From Symsagittifera roscoffensis (taxonomy: Eukaryota; Xenacoelomorpha; Acoela; Convolutidae), in contig NC_087068.1 in NCBI RefSeq assembly GCF_963678635.1, forward strand, positions 2,108,001 through 2,172,000: a stretch of DNA of 64,000 nt, in the 5' to 3' direction. Under the pieces are notes generated by a model. That model was given only the letters and a program-made list of their open reading frames with translations. It made no database searches and was not told the DNA's origin. Of this stretch, positions 13,159-23,488 are shown piece by piece. Every line of letters starts with the position of its first letter. Positions within the stretch are counted from its first letter, which is position 1. A program made the position numbers and the translations under genes.

Positions 13159-13205
13159 TATAAAAGCTCATACATTACGGTGTGACATGGCGCAGCCAGC
13201 AGGAT
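13159..13205 (+). promoter_or_regulatory. TATA box, LTR end and primer-binding site of another LTR element
   Basis: A TATAAAAG box at 13159-13166 is followed about 20 bases later by tgtgaca (ends 13187) and directly by TGGCGCAGCCAGCAGGAT. This is the usual shape of an LTR 3' end (ending CA) followed by a tRNA-primed TGG primer-binding site. A gag-like remnant follows. The LTR start upstream could not be fixed, so the LTR itself is not delimited. Confidence 0.5.
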
Positions 13206-13283
13206 ATAAGCACCCGCTGAGTATCCTACCATTTGGCAGAAGGCATCAGTTGAACCACCACTGAATGGTCACAGTGAGCGGCA

Positions 13284-13840
13284 ATGACTGAAATGGCCGT
13301 GTTTGCTAAGGATGGGATTAAATTAAGAAATTTTTTAAGAACAAAAACCCCGTGCTAGAACCGACTGAACTAACCTAAAAGGTTGAAATCACAGGAAAAA
13401 CGGAAGCACAGAAGCATAACAGAGATACCAGAAACCAACAAAAAAAAGGCACTTGAGAAAATAGTGTGATAAAAAGCAGAGAGAAGGGCGAACTGTGCAA
13501 CAATGTACCCTGGGATGACGCGGACGCCAAAGTGAGAAACTACATATTCTTGTAGCTAGGAGCAGAAGGGTAATGAAGGCAGCAACAAAAGAGACGACGG
13601 CTTGATATACAAACGTCAACTAGAATGGAGCTAATGCTATGTTTTTAGTCACACGAATTATAGCTTTCAAACGATGTAATTTCATTTGCCGGAAGCAACG
13701 GAAAAAAGATACGCTGGAGCACCAGCAACAACAAACACAACATTTGAACAGGAACCAATGGGTTACATCCGACCACGCGGAAGAGGTGACAACCACCCAA
13801 ACGGGTACCAAAACAATCAAAGGGGCCGGTGAAGTCATGA
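13284..13840 (+). pseudogene. Decayed gag-like coding, truncated by A'
   Basis: Starting at the ATG at 13284 there are short in-frame pieces interrupted by stops. They include a Lys-rich helix, a segment containing NNVPWDDADAK followed by VRNYIFL (near 13497-13560), then IIAFKRCNFI (near 13654), a Gln/Asn run, and an RG-rich tail (PRGRGDNHPNGYQNNQRG) ending near 13832. The small size, absence of other domains and RG/QN tail fit a nucleocapsid-like gag. The primer-binding site just upstream supports this. It breaks off where homology to element A' begins, so A' or a rearrangement truncated it. Confidence 0.5.
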
Positions 13841-14200
13841 CTTGTTATTCGCGAAGATATCGGAGCCGGAGATGACCGTCATAAACTTTGATGATCACTT
13901 CCGAGACAGGATGGAAGAGTGGATAGAGAGCACATCGAGGTATTCCCGAAGCTCTGGAATCTAAGGCCCTACGATAAAACGAATAGCGAAGTCACAAGAA
14001 ATCCTCGACGGACTGCAGCATATCATAAATTGAGGGAAGAAACGAAAGGCTGGGGTGACTACAAGAAATTGCCAGAAGAGATCCCTGAATTCCCTTTGAT
14101 TAGAAGAATGTTGCTCGGAACAGACTCCGTAGTACAAATCCCTATTTTGAGATCTTTTGAAACTAATGAAAGGAGGGTAGCGAAATTTTCCGAGATGATA
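13841..14200 (+). pseudogene. A' element: fragment of giant-ORF middle region
   Basis: Closely matches A at 32903-33250, starting at 'cttgttattcgcgaagatatcg'. The reading includes EPEMTVINFDDHF, then HIEVFPKLWNLRPYDKTN, then EEIPEFPLIRRM. At about 14195 the similarity jumps to the region of A near 35020, so about 1.8 kb of the giant ORF is missing. A stop follows at 14213-14215. The 5' half of A' (LTR, leader, gag-pol, macrodomain, SGNH) is absent from this window. The function of this part of the protein is unknown. Confidence 0.75.
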
Positions 14201-16690
14201 GCTTTGACGCTCTAATAGCGATACCCTATGTGAGAACAGGGTTACAACGGAGGTTCGCTTGATGCATGACTGGACTGACACGCGCGGAACATGATTCGGA
14301 AGAACGAAAAAGATCGAAGGGAGAAAAGGTGTTCTTAATGACGAGTATGAGAGATCTGATAACCCAAGAAGGAGCAGCAGTAGCGTGCGCGAAGCGGAGA
14401 GACGCCCTCTGTTTCATTCGATTCAAGATAGAACACATATCAGTGCCAGCCTTGAGCACTTGTGTCAAGATGCTAAGAGAAGGCGATGAACAAGCAAAAG
14501 CCTTGCTCTTACTAGCGCTTTTGCACATCCATCAGTACAAGCCGATGCGAGTGAACATGAAGGAGCCTGTGGAGCTGGAACCGATGAAAAAGATTGACGA
14601 AATAAGGAGATTCTCTAACAAGGAGATAAAGCTCACAAAAGAATTTTTGGGCGCACTGACGAAGTCCAGTGAGTACTGTGGACCGATCAGGAAGAAGTCA
14701 TACAGTTATGTATCCGGAATCATAGGGATGGCGTACAACCCTTTCGTAAATGAAGACATACGCGATTGCTTCTTTGACTACGAGCAAGCAGTGTTGCTAA
14801 GATTCTGGATGTCAAGAATTGCAACGATAAGAAGCGCTGCTAATCAGCAGACAAAGCTGGGACTAGTCTTGGAGGAAAAGGTGACTGCAACTTCAGTGCC
14901 AAGATCTGACAACCAAGTGGAGTTTGAATTGGGATTCTCGGACGAATTGCTAAGAACGAGTTTGATGATGGCATGAGAACTGATGAAACCATCATGGTGT
15001 CCGAGTCCTAACGCCGATTCAATTTTGCGTGCGACGCAAGACGTGCAGAGGGAACTCAGACTGTAACTTGCGTGACCTGAACATCATCTATAATTTGATG
15101 ACGACAGCCTCTGAGAGCAACGGAGAGGACAAAGTAGAGTTGCCTGGCTGGGGACCAGAGGACTGCGTCAAACCTGGTAGCTGTCTGGCAAAAGTCTGTG
15201 GACTGGAAGGTCACATCTGTGGAGGTCTGGATTGCGTAAAGACCCTGGAGAAACAACACAAGCTATTGACGATATTGTTTGGGAACATTGTGATGAAGGC
15301 AAAAACGGAAACGGAATTGATTGCAGATTGCCATGAAGGAACTGAGGTGAATCTAGTGACTGCACTAGGATTCTACAGCGTGTTTAGTTCTTTAGAGTCA
15401 CTATTGAATCTACAACAAAAGCATGAGATGGTCACGACCATCATTGTAGAAGTGTTTCCGGGAGTTTTGCAAACCGGGCAGAAATATATTGGAAAATGGA
15501 GAGAATCGATCGAGGCGGAAATGAACATCCGGCACAGTGAAACCTATGACGGGAGCGATATATTTAGTCGGATCAACGTTAGTTCCAATGTGCAAGAGCA
15601 GATACCCAGTGCATTTTGTAGCGGTGGATGTGAAAAGTACGAGAACGGTCGTGGATCAAGCCTTCTCAGTGCCAAAGTGCGTAAGACTAGCGAGAATGTC
15701 AGAAAAATCTCACAAATTATTGTGCAAAATGTTCTCAGCAGTTCCGGAGAGAACCAAAGAGGAATTAGAATCGATACTGGGAAAAAAGTTCATGGGATAC
15801 GCCTGGGGGAACTTCAGTGTCTTTGAAAGACAAAAGCAGAAAGTGTCAACAGTTACGGATTACAATGCAGTGGATGAGAACGATGAAGTCCACCGAGTGA
15901 TGATGGAAGTGGAACCACTACTGTAAGCACCGGGAAAGCGTAATTGGAGGAGCATCATGTCGACACATGATGAGTTCCCCTGCCATTGCTTGCTGCAAAA
16001 TTGGTGGTACCCCGGGCGTAGCAATCTGGTGTTGATCTGAGACTGTGGAGAGCTGCTCTCCATAGGTTTACCAGATTCATCACAGCCCATAACGATAGTG
16101 ATATTGGGAGTTATGATGACGATAAGATGGCTGGAAGCTCATGTAAGAGAAAACAATAGACAAGAAACGCCGACAAAAGAACAATAGCAGGAATTGGATT
16201 GTCTGAAAGATTTAGATATTTTTGAGACAACGTGCAAAATCTTGAACATTCCGATAGAAAAGAAAAATTGATGGGCGAGAAGACGACTCATGCCGTGGTT
16301 CAGAGCCAACATGAATGCATGGTTGTACGACTATTCCAAGAAGCATATGTCGAAGCACAGCAGAGTGTACAGGAGCTTTCAAGTGAGCTTTTGTAACTCA
16401 TCGGAATACAGTAACCACCGCAGTGAAGAGAACTTCTAGGACAAGTGAATTTGACGGAAGAGAAAAAGAAGAGATGTTGAAGGAAGATTTGGAGAGAACC
16501 GTGACGTTGTGCCTCCACAACAGCTTCTGCCGGAACAGAGAAACTAACGTCCTCTAGAGTAGAGGAGTAGAAGAGCAGAAGTGTTGGAGGCCTGCCTCCA
16601 ACAGCGTCAGAATAGCTACTGACGTGTTGCAAGACACAGAGACTGAAAGTGCGGAGTCAATGTTGCAGGAGGAGGAGATGGCACATTGAC
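14201..16690 (+). pseudogene. A' element: decayed C-terminal part of the giant protein
   Basis: Counterpart of A 35030-37557. The best preserved piece is 14266-14976, which is open across the place where A has its first single-base deletion. At about 15220-15260 A' is also in frame across A's second deletion, so A' shows the older frame at both points. The cysteine motif C-x4-C-x6-C-x4-C is present near 15180-15233. After that, stops and frameshifts accumulate (for example TGA at 14974, TAA near 15924, TGA near 16038), and a block present in A near 37200-37250 is missing. The region ends at 'gcacattgac' like A. It is dead, and is useful mainly as an outgroup for A. Confidence 0.8.
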
Positions 16691-17511
16691 AAATGGCCGA
16701 AGAACAAGATGCAAAAAGGAAGAAAATTAGAAGAATTTAGTAGTTTTAGAACTTCTAAACGACGAGAACAAAGAAAAAAATAAAGAAGCAACGAATGAAA
16801 AAATGTTAAAAGTTTTTTTTTGTGCGTGAGAAAAACTCAAATGAGAAACAAAACAATTAAGTTTGCAATTGAAACTGAAGACAAAACATTTAGTTGAGTT
16901 TTGAAAATTAAAGAATTTGTTGCATATTTAAACTTGCATTATGATTTTAATTAGTGGCTTTAGAGACACTTACTATTTGTTTAGAAAGGCTTGAGTGGAG
17001 AGTATATTAGAATATTGTAACCTGCATGATTGTTTTTAATCAACTAAGACGACTGATCACTTTGTGGTGACATGAAAGGTTTGGGTAATCTCTTGAAGAG
17101 GGAGACTATTTCATTGTTCCTTCTAACGACCAAGTTCCCTAATTTTAATAATCAGGACCAGTAACAATTAAATTTCCGAAGGGAAGAAGCATAGTAGGAT
17201 AATTTCAGTTTGATGGTTGGCAGGACTGTCCTGCGTCCCAACACTTTTTAAACCTAGGAGAAAAAGTTTTAAACCGGGACCTAGACGTTGGAAGTCAGAA
17301 AAAAAGTTTTATCTTAAGTTATATCCTCGAGAGTGCAGATTAGTGAAAAAATTTGAAAGGCTATAATAAAGTAGTATTATGCCATTTATATTGTGCACTG
17401 AGTCGATATAACGTGGATAAGAGTGATTTCATGCAATTTGTAAATTCTGTTCGATGGCACTGTACCATTTTGATGAAGACTACAGAACTCAATGAGGGCA
17501 TTGACCGGGCT
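16691..17511 (+). other. A' 3' untranslated region
   Basis: Aligns with A 37558-38362 throughout. It includes a short foldback (agttttagaacttctaaac) just after the coding end and the words 'ggctttagagacactta' and 'tggttggcaggactgtcctg'. It holds only short open frames. Part of it (about 16800-17010) recurs at 20761-20978. Confidence 0.75.
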
Positions 17512-17523
17512 GTCCGGGGAGTA
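17512..17523 (+). promoter_or_regulatory. Polypurine tract of A'
   Basis: GTCCGGGGAGTA lies directly before the LTR start TGTGACATTCG. The same 12-mer precedes the 3' LTR of A and, on the minus strand, those of B (two copies) and C. This fits the plus-strand priming site of an LTR retroelement. Confidence 0.75.
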
Positions 17524-18045
17524 TGTGACATTCGACCAGAATGATCATAATGCAATTTCGCATTCGAATTTCGATTGGAACATCTAACCGAGAAGATTGA
17601 TAGTTTTTAAGAATTAGTGACGTTAATTGTACGATCAGACAAATCGGGAAGGGTTAGTTTTGACTGGCATGCTACTTTTTAAATTTTCGATTCGGATGTG
17701 AAAGACACGTAATTTTTTTTTTATTTCTCGCACACTGAAACTGCGAAATCAGAAGGAGAGAAGTCTCAGTGACCACAACAACGAAAAAAGGGCAGAAGGT
17801 TGAGATAGTGATTAGAAATTGTCAGAAACAACTCCGAGTTGCAACGACTGTGTCACTACAATCGTTACAGAGCAATTCACAAGAACAAACAAGGTTGGGA
17901 CGACGTGTCCAGCCTTCCGAGAAGAAATAAGAGCGTTATTTCTCCGGATTTCAGAATCCGGAAGGGTCTCGGGAGAGAACTGTAATTCGTTATTTTAACA
18001 ACTGTTAGCTTCCCGGAATGTCTTGAGTTGAATTTAATTAATACC
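17524..18045 (+). mobile_element. A' 3' LTR, left part (split by B)
   Basis: Starts TGTGACATTCGACCAG like the LTRs of A and aligns with the first ~520 bp of them, including the hairpin cluster (about 17835-17970). At 18045 it is interrupted by the LTR of B (TGTAACAG). It resumes at 60570-60961 and ends CGAATGTTACA. The two parts together are about 914 bp, against 915 for the LTRs of A, which confirms the split. The flanking triplet ACC occurs at 18043-18045, at 21018-21020 (duplicate) and at 60570-60572, as expected for a 3-bp target duplication of B. Confidence 0.85.
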
Positions 18046-18937
18046 TGTAACAGTCGCCTACTTCAATCACATATGAAATTAAAGAAAAAAGGCCCTATAA
18101 CCATTGGCTCAAGAGTCAGGGAAACTATCTCTTGTGTTTTTCTACCTCGAACGGTCGGAGCCAATTCGGTTCGCTTGCGACATGAGACTAAAACCCTCGT
18201 TACAGCTTAAAGGCCATTACCAAAATACCCCCCACTCTAGAAAATAAGAACGTCCCCATACTTAGGTCTCAAAATAACCAAAATACGCGAACGCCGTTAA
18301 AAACAGAGTTGGGACAGTCCGCTCAGTTACTTTTTATTAGACAGTGGAACTTTGATCCATTTCAGATGGATCAACCTAAAACTCTCTTTACCTCAACATA
18401 ACAATTATAAAACACACTCAAGAAAACTAAATTGGGTACTCACATACCAGCACACTGAGAATTGGAGTAATTAAATTAACAAGCGACTCTAGCATAAATG
18501 TACTAACTTGAGAAATTTGCTATTAATAAATTCCAACAAAGGAAATGAGTTTTCACTTGAGAATTAAAGTTTTGGTTTGGACTATTGGGAGACTTCGGTT
18601 GTCCACCTTTCCACCGAAGGCTCACTCTGGTCCACTTCGAACAAATATACTCTTCTCTCGCAATCGTTCTGTCTCCCATTTTAGTATAGGACAGCTCTAC
18701 TCTCGTATGGTTTTTATGTCCGGAAATTACGAATAGCAATTTCCCGCTACTTTTTTAACTACTTTCCCGCGATTGTAATTCTGTGGTTCTGATCTTGCAT
18801 TTCTAAAATTTTCAGTTTTCGCGAGAAAGTTGAGCATGACAGGCTCAATTCGAATTTTTGAAAAAATATTTTTCACCCCAAAATTACGTTGTTCGTATTT
18901 CTCAAGGTCAAACTTTCAAATATGACCGACTGGCACA
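18046..18937 (-). mobile_element. B-family LTR, duplicated copy (R1)
   Basis: 892 bp, bounded by TGTAACAGTCGCC on the left and GACTGGCACA on the right, so terminal TG...CA with imperfect inverted ends. It aligns with 21021-21920 and with 59791-60569. Because coding similar to B lies to its right, read on the minus strand, this is the 3' LTR of a minus-strand B copy. Its left flank (a sequence of A' LTR type) is the same as that of 21021, so it is a duplicate rather than an independent insertion. Confidence 0.8.
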
Positions 18938-18949
18938 TACTCCCCGGAC
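18938..18949 (-). promoter_or_regulatory. Polypurine tract of B copy R1
   Basis: tactccccggac on the plus strand, that is GTCCGGGGAGTA on the minus strand, immediately upstream (in element direction) of the LTR that starts TGTGCCAGTCGG. Confidence 0.75.
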
Positions 18950-20417
18950 TCAAGATCGATGTTCTCGTCGCGTGTTGCCTTCTGCCAATGAATCCTCAGA
19001 ATGCTGAGTGTTGCTCAAGATACAGTGCCAGTGGTCATTTACAGAAGTTTGCAGCGGATTTTAAATTTATCTACACCCTAAAATTCACAACCATATAAAA
19101 TTGTCACACTATCGCTGAACAGCAATCAAAATTTGCATATACCTGCACCCTAAATCTTCGCTTTTGAAGCTAATGATTAAAATTTCTTTTGTCCTATCCA
19201 ATCGGAAAATTGTCATTTCGTATTCCTAGCCTTTGAGGTGCTAGGCCCTGATGAGTTTGACACCGTGATCTGCCTTAGCAGCGGTTCCTCATCATCGGAG
19301 CTGACTACGATCTCTTTCCCACGCTTTTAATTGTTTGAAGGATCGCATCCACTCCCTCTGCTCTTGCAACCTCTTTGCCTGATTTGGTAAACCTTTCACT
19401 TTCGATTCCCTGTTCAAGCAAAAGTAATTGTGCAGGCTCAAGCTCACGTTCTTCGCCAAGTCCTCCTCCAGTATCGATTCTCTCGCTTTGGTATTGTCTC
19501 TAGACACCCTACCGACTCTTTTCCAACCTGTCATGATCGCATTTCGATGGGTCAGCAAAGATCTGTTGAATGCTTCCGGTCCTATCTCTGCCAGGAACTG
19601 TCGATAACAACTCAAGTCTCCTGCTATAATCAATAGCAGGAGACTTGAGTTGCTATATTCACTGTAGTGTTTGTATAGCACTCAGCCACTATCTGCACTT
19701 CGCTCTTCTCTCTTTCTGTTATGTCGCCAAACCAAGCGACTAGGTCCTCTCTCTGGAAAGATTGTATTCTGACACATGATCGTCCATCACAAGTATGCTC
19801 TCCGCCTCCGCACGTCAAGTCAAGACAGCTACCGGGTTCTTCCAACTTCTTTACTGATCCTAGCTTACTCATTGCCTCGCCCGATTCTTTACTCTGGGGT
19901 AGGATCAGTTTGTGTATCCATTCCAAAGTTCTTAAGTCTTCATCTTTTGTCGGTGTTAGCCTCACTCGTTCCATGACTTCTTCAATCAAGCTTGCGTGGG
20001 GATGTGGGCACCAGGAGGGTCTCAGCAACTTCCAAACCCTCCCCAAATTTGTAGTCATCATGCCATTTCCATTACCAATTCTCAATTCCACTCTCTTGTT
20101 CGAGCGCGGCACGCTTGTAACCTTGGGCTTCGTTTTAAGTAGCAGGCCCAGGCTCGGTTTCTCCCTTTCCATCGAATCAATTGCGATTATCTTCTCTGTT
20201 CAAAACTTCAACAGCTCCGTCACTTCGTGATTCCTGTGAGCACTCCCGGCCTCTGAATCCAAGAAAGGGTTGTATGCTATCCCAATTACTCCAGATACAT
20301 ATTGGTATTCTCCCCGTTTGTTGGGTCTCGAGTATTCCTTAGCCGAGGCCAATTACGATGCACATCATGCCCCTCTTCGAGTTTCTTGTTGCAGAATTTC
20401 TCTTGTTGTAGAATCTC
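18950..20417 (-). pseudogene. B copy R1: 3' UTR and C-terminal part of the giant protein, broken
   Basis: Minus-strand coding that matches B across 39291-40900 and 22177-22546. The recognisable parts are the pieces at 19630-20172 (including the cysteine motif GSCLDLTC...C...C) and 19292-19681 (AFNRSLLTHRNAI, NVSLSLHN). About 790 bp present in B (39365-40151) is deleted at 19632/19653. The junction has been replaced by a perfect 20-bp inverted repeat. One extra T near 19316 relative to the other copy shifts the frame at the C-terminus. The coding homology ends at about 20417. The copy has no 5' half. Confidence 0.75.
19608..19652. repeat. Perfect 20-bp inverted repeat at a deletion junction
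   Basis: Arms 19608-19627 and 19633-19652 are exact reverse complements around the 5-base spacer aatca. The left arm is present in B at about 39337-39356 but the right arm is not. The right arm was therefore created in this copy, exactly where ~790 bp were lost. Confidence 0.85.
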
Positions 20418-20760
20418 TCTAGAAATAGAATTAGTCTATTTTTGAGCGCGTAAAGCGACCGAGTAGGGATTTTTAGTTTTAGTTTTCAAAAAATTTTTTA
20501 GCACTTTCTTGGCGAAAAAAATAAAGTTGAATGTTTTGCAAAAAAAATGAAAATTTGGAGACATTTTTATAAATTCATTTTTCTAATCTATATTTCTAAT
20601 CATAAATATTTTGCGTTGCACTTTAAGCATCAAACTATAAAACGAGCAGGTTAGACAGACACGTTGAAGTTACTATAAAGGTTTGCACACCAGGCTGGGC
20701 CATAGCAGATCAAGAGTTCGATCGTCGGCAAGTTAACTTCATCCCCGCATTGTTGTAGAG
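20418..20760. other. Unassigned 340-bp stretch with a weak tRNA-like motif
   Basis: Not similar to A, B or C. It is AT-rich to about 20640. Then 'gtttgcacaccaggctgggccat' and 'gatcaagagttcgatcgtcggc' resemble, loosely, the internal promoter A and B boxes of a tRNA-derived SINE (B box GTTCGATC). I could not fold a complete tRNA. A SINE fragment is possible but not shown. Confidence 0.3.
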
Positions 20761-21020
20761 AAGATGTTAAAACTCAGAATTGTTTTGTGTGTGACAAAAA
20801 CTCAAATAGGAAATGAAGCAACTAAGTTTGCAATTGAAACTGAAGAGAAAACATAAATTGAGTTTTGAACATTGAAAGAATTTGTTGCATATATAAATTT
20901 GCATTATGATTTTAATTATTGGCTTTAGAGACACTTACTATTTGTTTAGAAAGGCTTGAGTGGAGTGTATATTAGTATGTTAGCTTCCCGGAATGTCTTG
21001 AGTTGAATTTAATTAACACC
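20761..21020 (+). mobile_element. Duplicated A' fragment flanking B
   Basis: 20761-20978 repeats A' 3' UTR (about 16800-17010). At 20980 it then jumps to the sequence that in the other copy lies at 17999-18045, with about 1 kb deleted. It carries the same B insertion site ending ACC. The 16.8-20.4 kb and 20.76-22.5 kb segments are thus a segmental duplication made after B had inserted. Confidence 0.8.
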
Positions 21021-21920
21021 TGTAACAGTCGCCTACTTCAATCACATATGAAGTTAAAGAAAAATAGGCTGTATAACCATTGTCTCAAGAGTCAGGGACA
21101 CTATCTCTTGTGTTTTTCTACCTCGAACGGGCGGAGCCAATTCGGTTCGCTTGCGACATGAGACTAAAACTCTCGTTACAGCTTAAAGGCCACTACCAAA
21201 ATACCCCCCTCCCCACTCTAAAAAATAAGAACGTCCCAATACATAGGTCTCAAAATAACCAAAATACGCGAACGCCGTTAAAAACAGGGTTGGAACAGTC
21301 CGCACAGTTACTTTTTATTAGACAGTGGAACTTTGATCCATTTCAGGTGGATCAACCTAAAACTCTCTTTACCTCAACATAACATTTATAAAACACACTC
21401 AAGAAAACTAAATTGGGTACTCACATACCAGCACACTCGAGAATTGGAGTAACTAAATTAACTAGCGACTCTAGCATAAAGGTAATAACTTGAGAAGTTT
21501 GCTATTAATAAATTCCAACAAAGGAAATAAGTTTTCACTTGAGAATTAAAGTTTTGGTTTGAACTATTGGGAGACTTCGGTTGTCCACCTTTCCACCGAA
21601 GGCTCACTCTGGTCCACTTCGAACAGATATACTCTTCTCTCGCAATCGTTCTATCTCCCATTTCAGGATAAGACAGCTCTACTCTCGTATGGTTGTTTAT
21701 GTCCGGAAATTACGAATAGCAATTTCCCGCTGCTTTTTTAACTATTTTCCCGCGATTGTAATTCGGTGGTTCTGATCTTGCATTTCTGAAATTTTCAGTT
21801 GTCGCGAGAAAGTTGAGCATGACAGGCTCAATTCGAATTTTTGAAAATTTTTATTTAACCCCAAAACTACGTTGTTCATGTTTCTCAAGGTCAAACTTCC
21901 AAATATGACCGACTGGCACA
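21021..21920 (-). mobile_element. B 3' LTR (left end of B)
   Basis: 900 bp from TGTAACAGTCGCC to GACTGGCACA. It is the partner of 59791-60569 at the other end of B. The main difference is a block of about 125 bp (around 21390-21525) missing from the right-hand LTR. Flanking ACC at 21018-21020 matches ACC at 60570-60572. Element direction is minus. Confidence 0.85.
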
Positions 21921-21932
21921 TACTCCCCGGAC
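21921..21932 (-). promoter_or_regulatory. Polypurine tract of B
   Basis: GTCCGGGGAGTA on the minus strand, adjacent to the 3' LTR. It is identical to the tract in A, A' and C. Confidence 0.8.
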
Positions 21933-22176
21933 TCAAGATCTATGTCCTCATCGCGTGTTGCCATCTGCCAGTGAATCCCCAGAATGCTGAGTGTTGCTCA
22001 AGATACAGTGCCAGTGGTCATTTACAGAAGTTTGCAGCGGATTTTAACTTTATCTACACCCCAAAATTCAGAACCATATAAAATTGTCACACTATCGCTG
22101 AACAGCAATCAAAATTTGCATATACCTGCACCCTAAATCTTCGCTTTTGAAGCTAATGATTAAAACTTCTTTTGTC
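21933..22176 (-). other. B 3' untranslated region
   Basis: A short spacer between the coding end (stop at about 22177) and the polypurine tract. It contains no open frame of note and aligns with 18950-19190. Confidence 0.6.
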
Positions 22177-22546
22177 CTATCCAATCGAAAAATTGTCTTT
22201 TTGTATTCCTAGCCTTTGAGGTGCTAGGCCCTGATGAGTTTGACACCGTGATCTGCCCAGCAACGGTTCCTCATCATCGGAGCTGATTACGATCTCTTCC
22301 CACGCTTTTAATTGTTCGAAGTATCGCATCCACTCCCTCTGCTCTTGCAACCTCTTTGCCTGATTTGGTAAACCTTTCATTTTCGATTCCCTGTTCAAGC
22401 AAAAGGAATCGTGCAAGCTCAAGCTCACGTTCTTCGCCAAGTCCTCCTCCAGTATCGATTCTCTTGCTTTGGTATTGTCTCTAGACACCCTACCGACTCT
22501 TTTCCAACCTGTCATGATCGCATTTCGATGGGTCAGCAAAGATCTG
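22177..22546 (-). pseudogene. B giant protein, extreme C-terminus (cut off by A)
   Basis: This is the last ~120 codons of the B counterpart of the C-terminal protein. It includes RSLLTHRNAIMTGWKR, then NVSLSLHDSFCLNRE, and an acidic end (ISSDDEEPLL). Element A inserted at 22546, and the reading continues at 39291. The intact target can be read in the duplicate at 19559-19572 (gatctgttgaatgc). Compared with A and C, the second Cys/His-rich block (LCLHNSFCRNRE) is changed to LSLHDSFCLNRE, so one cysteine is lost. Confidence 0.8.
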
Positions 22547-22716
22547 TGTGACATTCGACCAGAATGTGAAAAATGCAATCTCTGCAGAATTCGGAATTTT
22601 AGCAGCAAGCCTTCCGGATTGGTGGTTTTTAAGAACTAAGAGCGTTATTGGAACGTTTAGCCAAACGGTGAGGGCTGGAATATTCTAGTATTTTAAAATT
22701 TCAAAAATTCGAATGA

Positions 22717-22724
22717 TGACGTCA
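22717..22724. promoter_or_regulatory. Full CRE/ATF site in the A LTR
   Basis: The palindrome TGACGTCA is a consensus binding site for bZIP factors of the CREB/ATF group. The same site is at 38545-38552 in the 3' LTR. It lies about 80 bp upstream of 22801, so a promoter role is reasonable but inferred. Confidence 0.5.
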
Positions 22725-22857
22725 CATTTCTGAGAAATGCTGAAACGGCCATTTTAACAGAAAACGAGTGAAAAAACACAACAACGTTAGTTACGCTGAC
22801 GAGAACAACGAGAATCGTGATTGAAAAACAGCAGCAGATTGCAGAGAACGTTCCGAG

Positions 22858-22990
22858 TTGCAACTATTGTGCTGCTACAATAGTTGCAAGGCCGTTGCAA
22901 ACAACGGTGAAGGGTAAGAAACCAGCCTTCCGGATTAGGAAGAAATCAAGATCAACGGGCTTGATTCAGCGGATTCAAGAATCCGGAAGG
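22858..22990 (+). promoter_or_regulatory. Three-hairpin RNA structure in the A LTR
   Basis: Hairpin 1 has 13-bp perfect arms (22858-22870 with 22877-22889) around gctgct. Hairpin 2 is CCGTTG-caaa-CAACGG (22892-22907). Hairpin 3 has the 11-bp stem CCTTCCGGATT/AATCCGGAAGG (22926-22936 with 22980-22990) enclosing an inner stem AATCAAG/CTTGATT. In A' (17840-17970) hairpins 1 and 3 keep their pairing with changed bases. One T-A pair became G-C in hairpin 1, and the inner stem of hairpin 3 became AGAAATAA/TTATTTCT. This supports a selected RNA structure in the transcript. Confidence 0.65.
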
Positions 22991-23473
22991 GTCTCGGGAC
23001 GGAAAACTTTTATTGACTCATATGAACTTTTAGCATCCTGTCATGTCCTGACTTGAATTTAGTTGATATTTGGATTAGTTTTGACAAGGATGAGGTGCTA
23101 AGAGTTGGGGGGAAAGGGTTGATCCATCTTCGATGGAGATGATGATTTTTATCTACTGAACAAAAACAATAGTAATATAATAAATAGTAGCCTTGTTTTT
23201 AGGAGTAACCTCGTGGTCTGGGGATACTGAGACCCAGCCATGAGCTCACTATTTTTGCATGTAATTCAGTTAATTTGAGCGTTCTGGTCGAAGCCGGAGA
23301 ACAGTAACGTTTTTGTCGACCCGATATAAGAAAGACCACCGAAAAGTACTGGCTTGGTAGAGACGGTGAAAAACATGCAAAGCTCTGTTTAGACGCTAGC
23401 CAGTCGTCCTAAGACTTAGTTTTGTTATCCGTCGATATGTATCTTCCGGGCGAATGTTACATGTATGTTTTTA

Positions 23474-23488
23474 TGGCGCTCCTGGGTG
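23474..23488 (+). promoter_or_regulatory. Primer-binding site of A
   Basis: TGGCGCTCCTGGGTG lies 12 bases after the LTR end, inside 'gtttttatggcgctcctgggtg'. The same 15-mer is found 11 bases after the LTR in B (59765-59779, minus). It would pair with a tRNA 3' end ending GCGCCA. I did not identify the tRNA. A hairpin (gagcactccgc/gcggatgctc, 23528-23553) follows in the leader. Confidence 0.65.

Larger units (their letters stand above)
22547..23461 (+). mobile_element. Element A 5' LTR
   Basis: Starts TGTGACATTCG and ends CGAATGTTACA, so the ends are inverted repeats with one mismatch. It contains the ATF/CREB-type site TGACGTCA (22717-22724), a cluster of three hairpins (22858-22990) and a possible polyadenylation signal AATAAA (23179-23184). 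The U3/R/U5 limits cannot be fixed by eye. A fragment beginning at 22801 has been copied into the element at 27389, which might mark the RNA 5' end. Confidence 0.88.

Noticed and set aside
18046-18937. A second independent insertion of B
   Set aside because: Both B LTRs at 18046 and 21021 sit at the same target with the same A' flank, so this is a duplication of one insertion.
20680-20745. tRNA gene
   Set aside because: There is a GTTCGATC word and a loose A-box, but no acceptor stem or complete cloverleaf can be formed.
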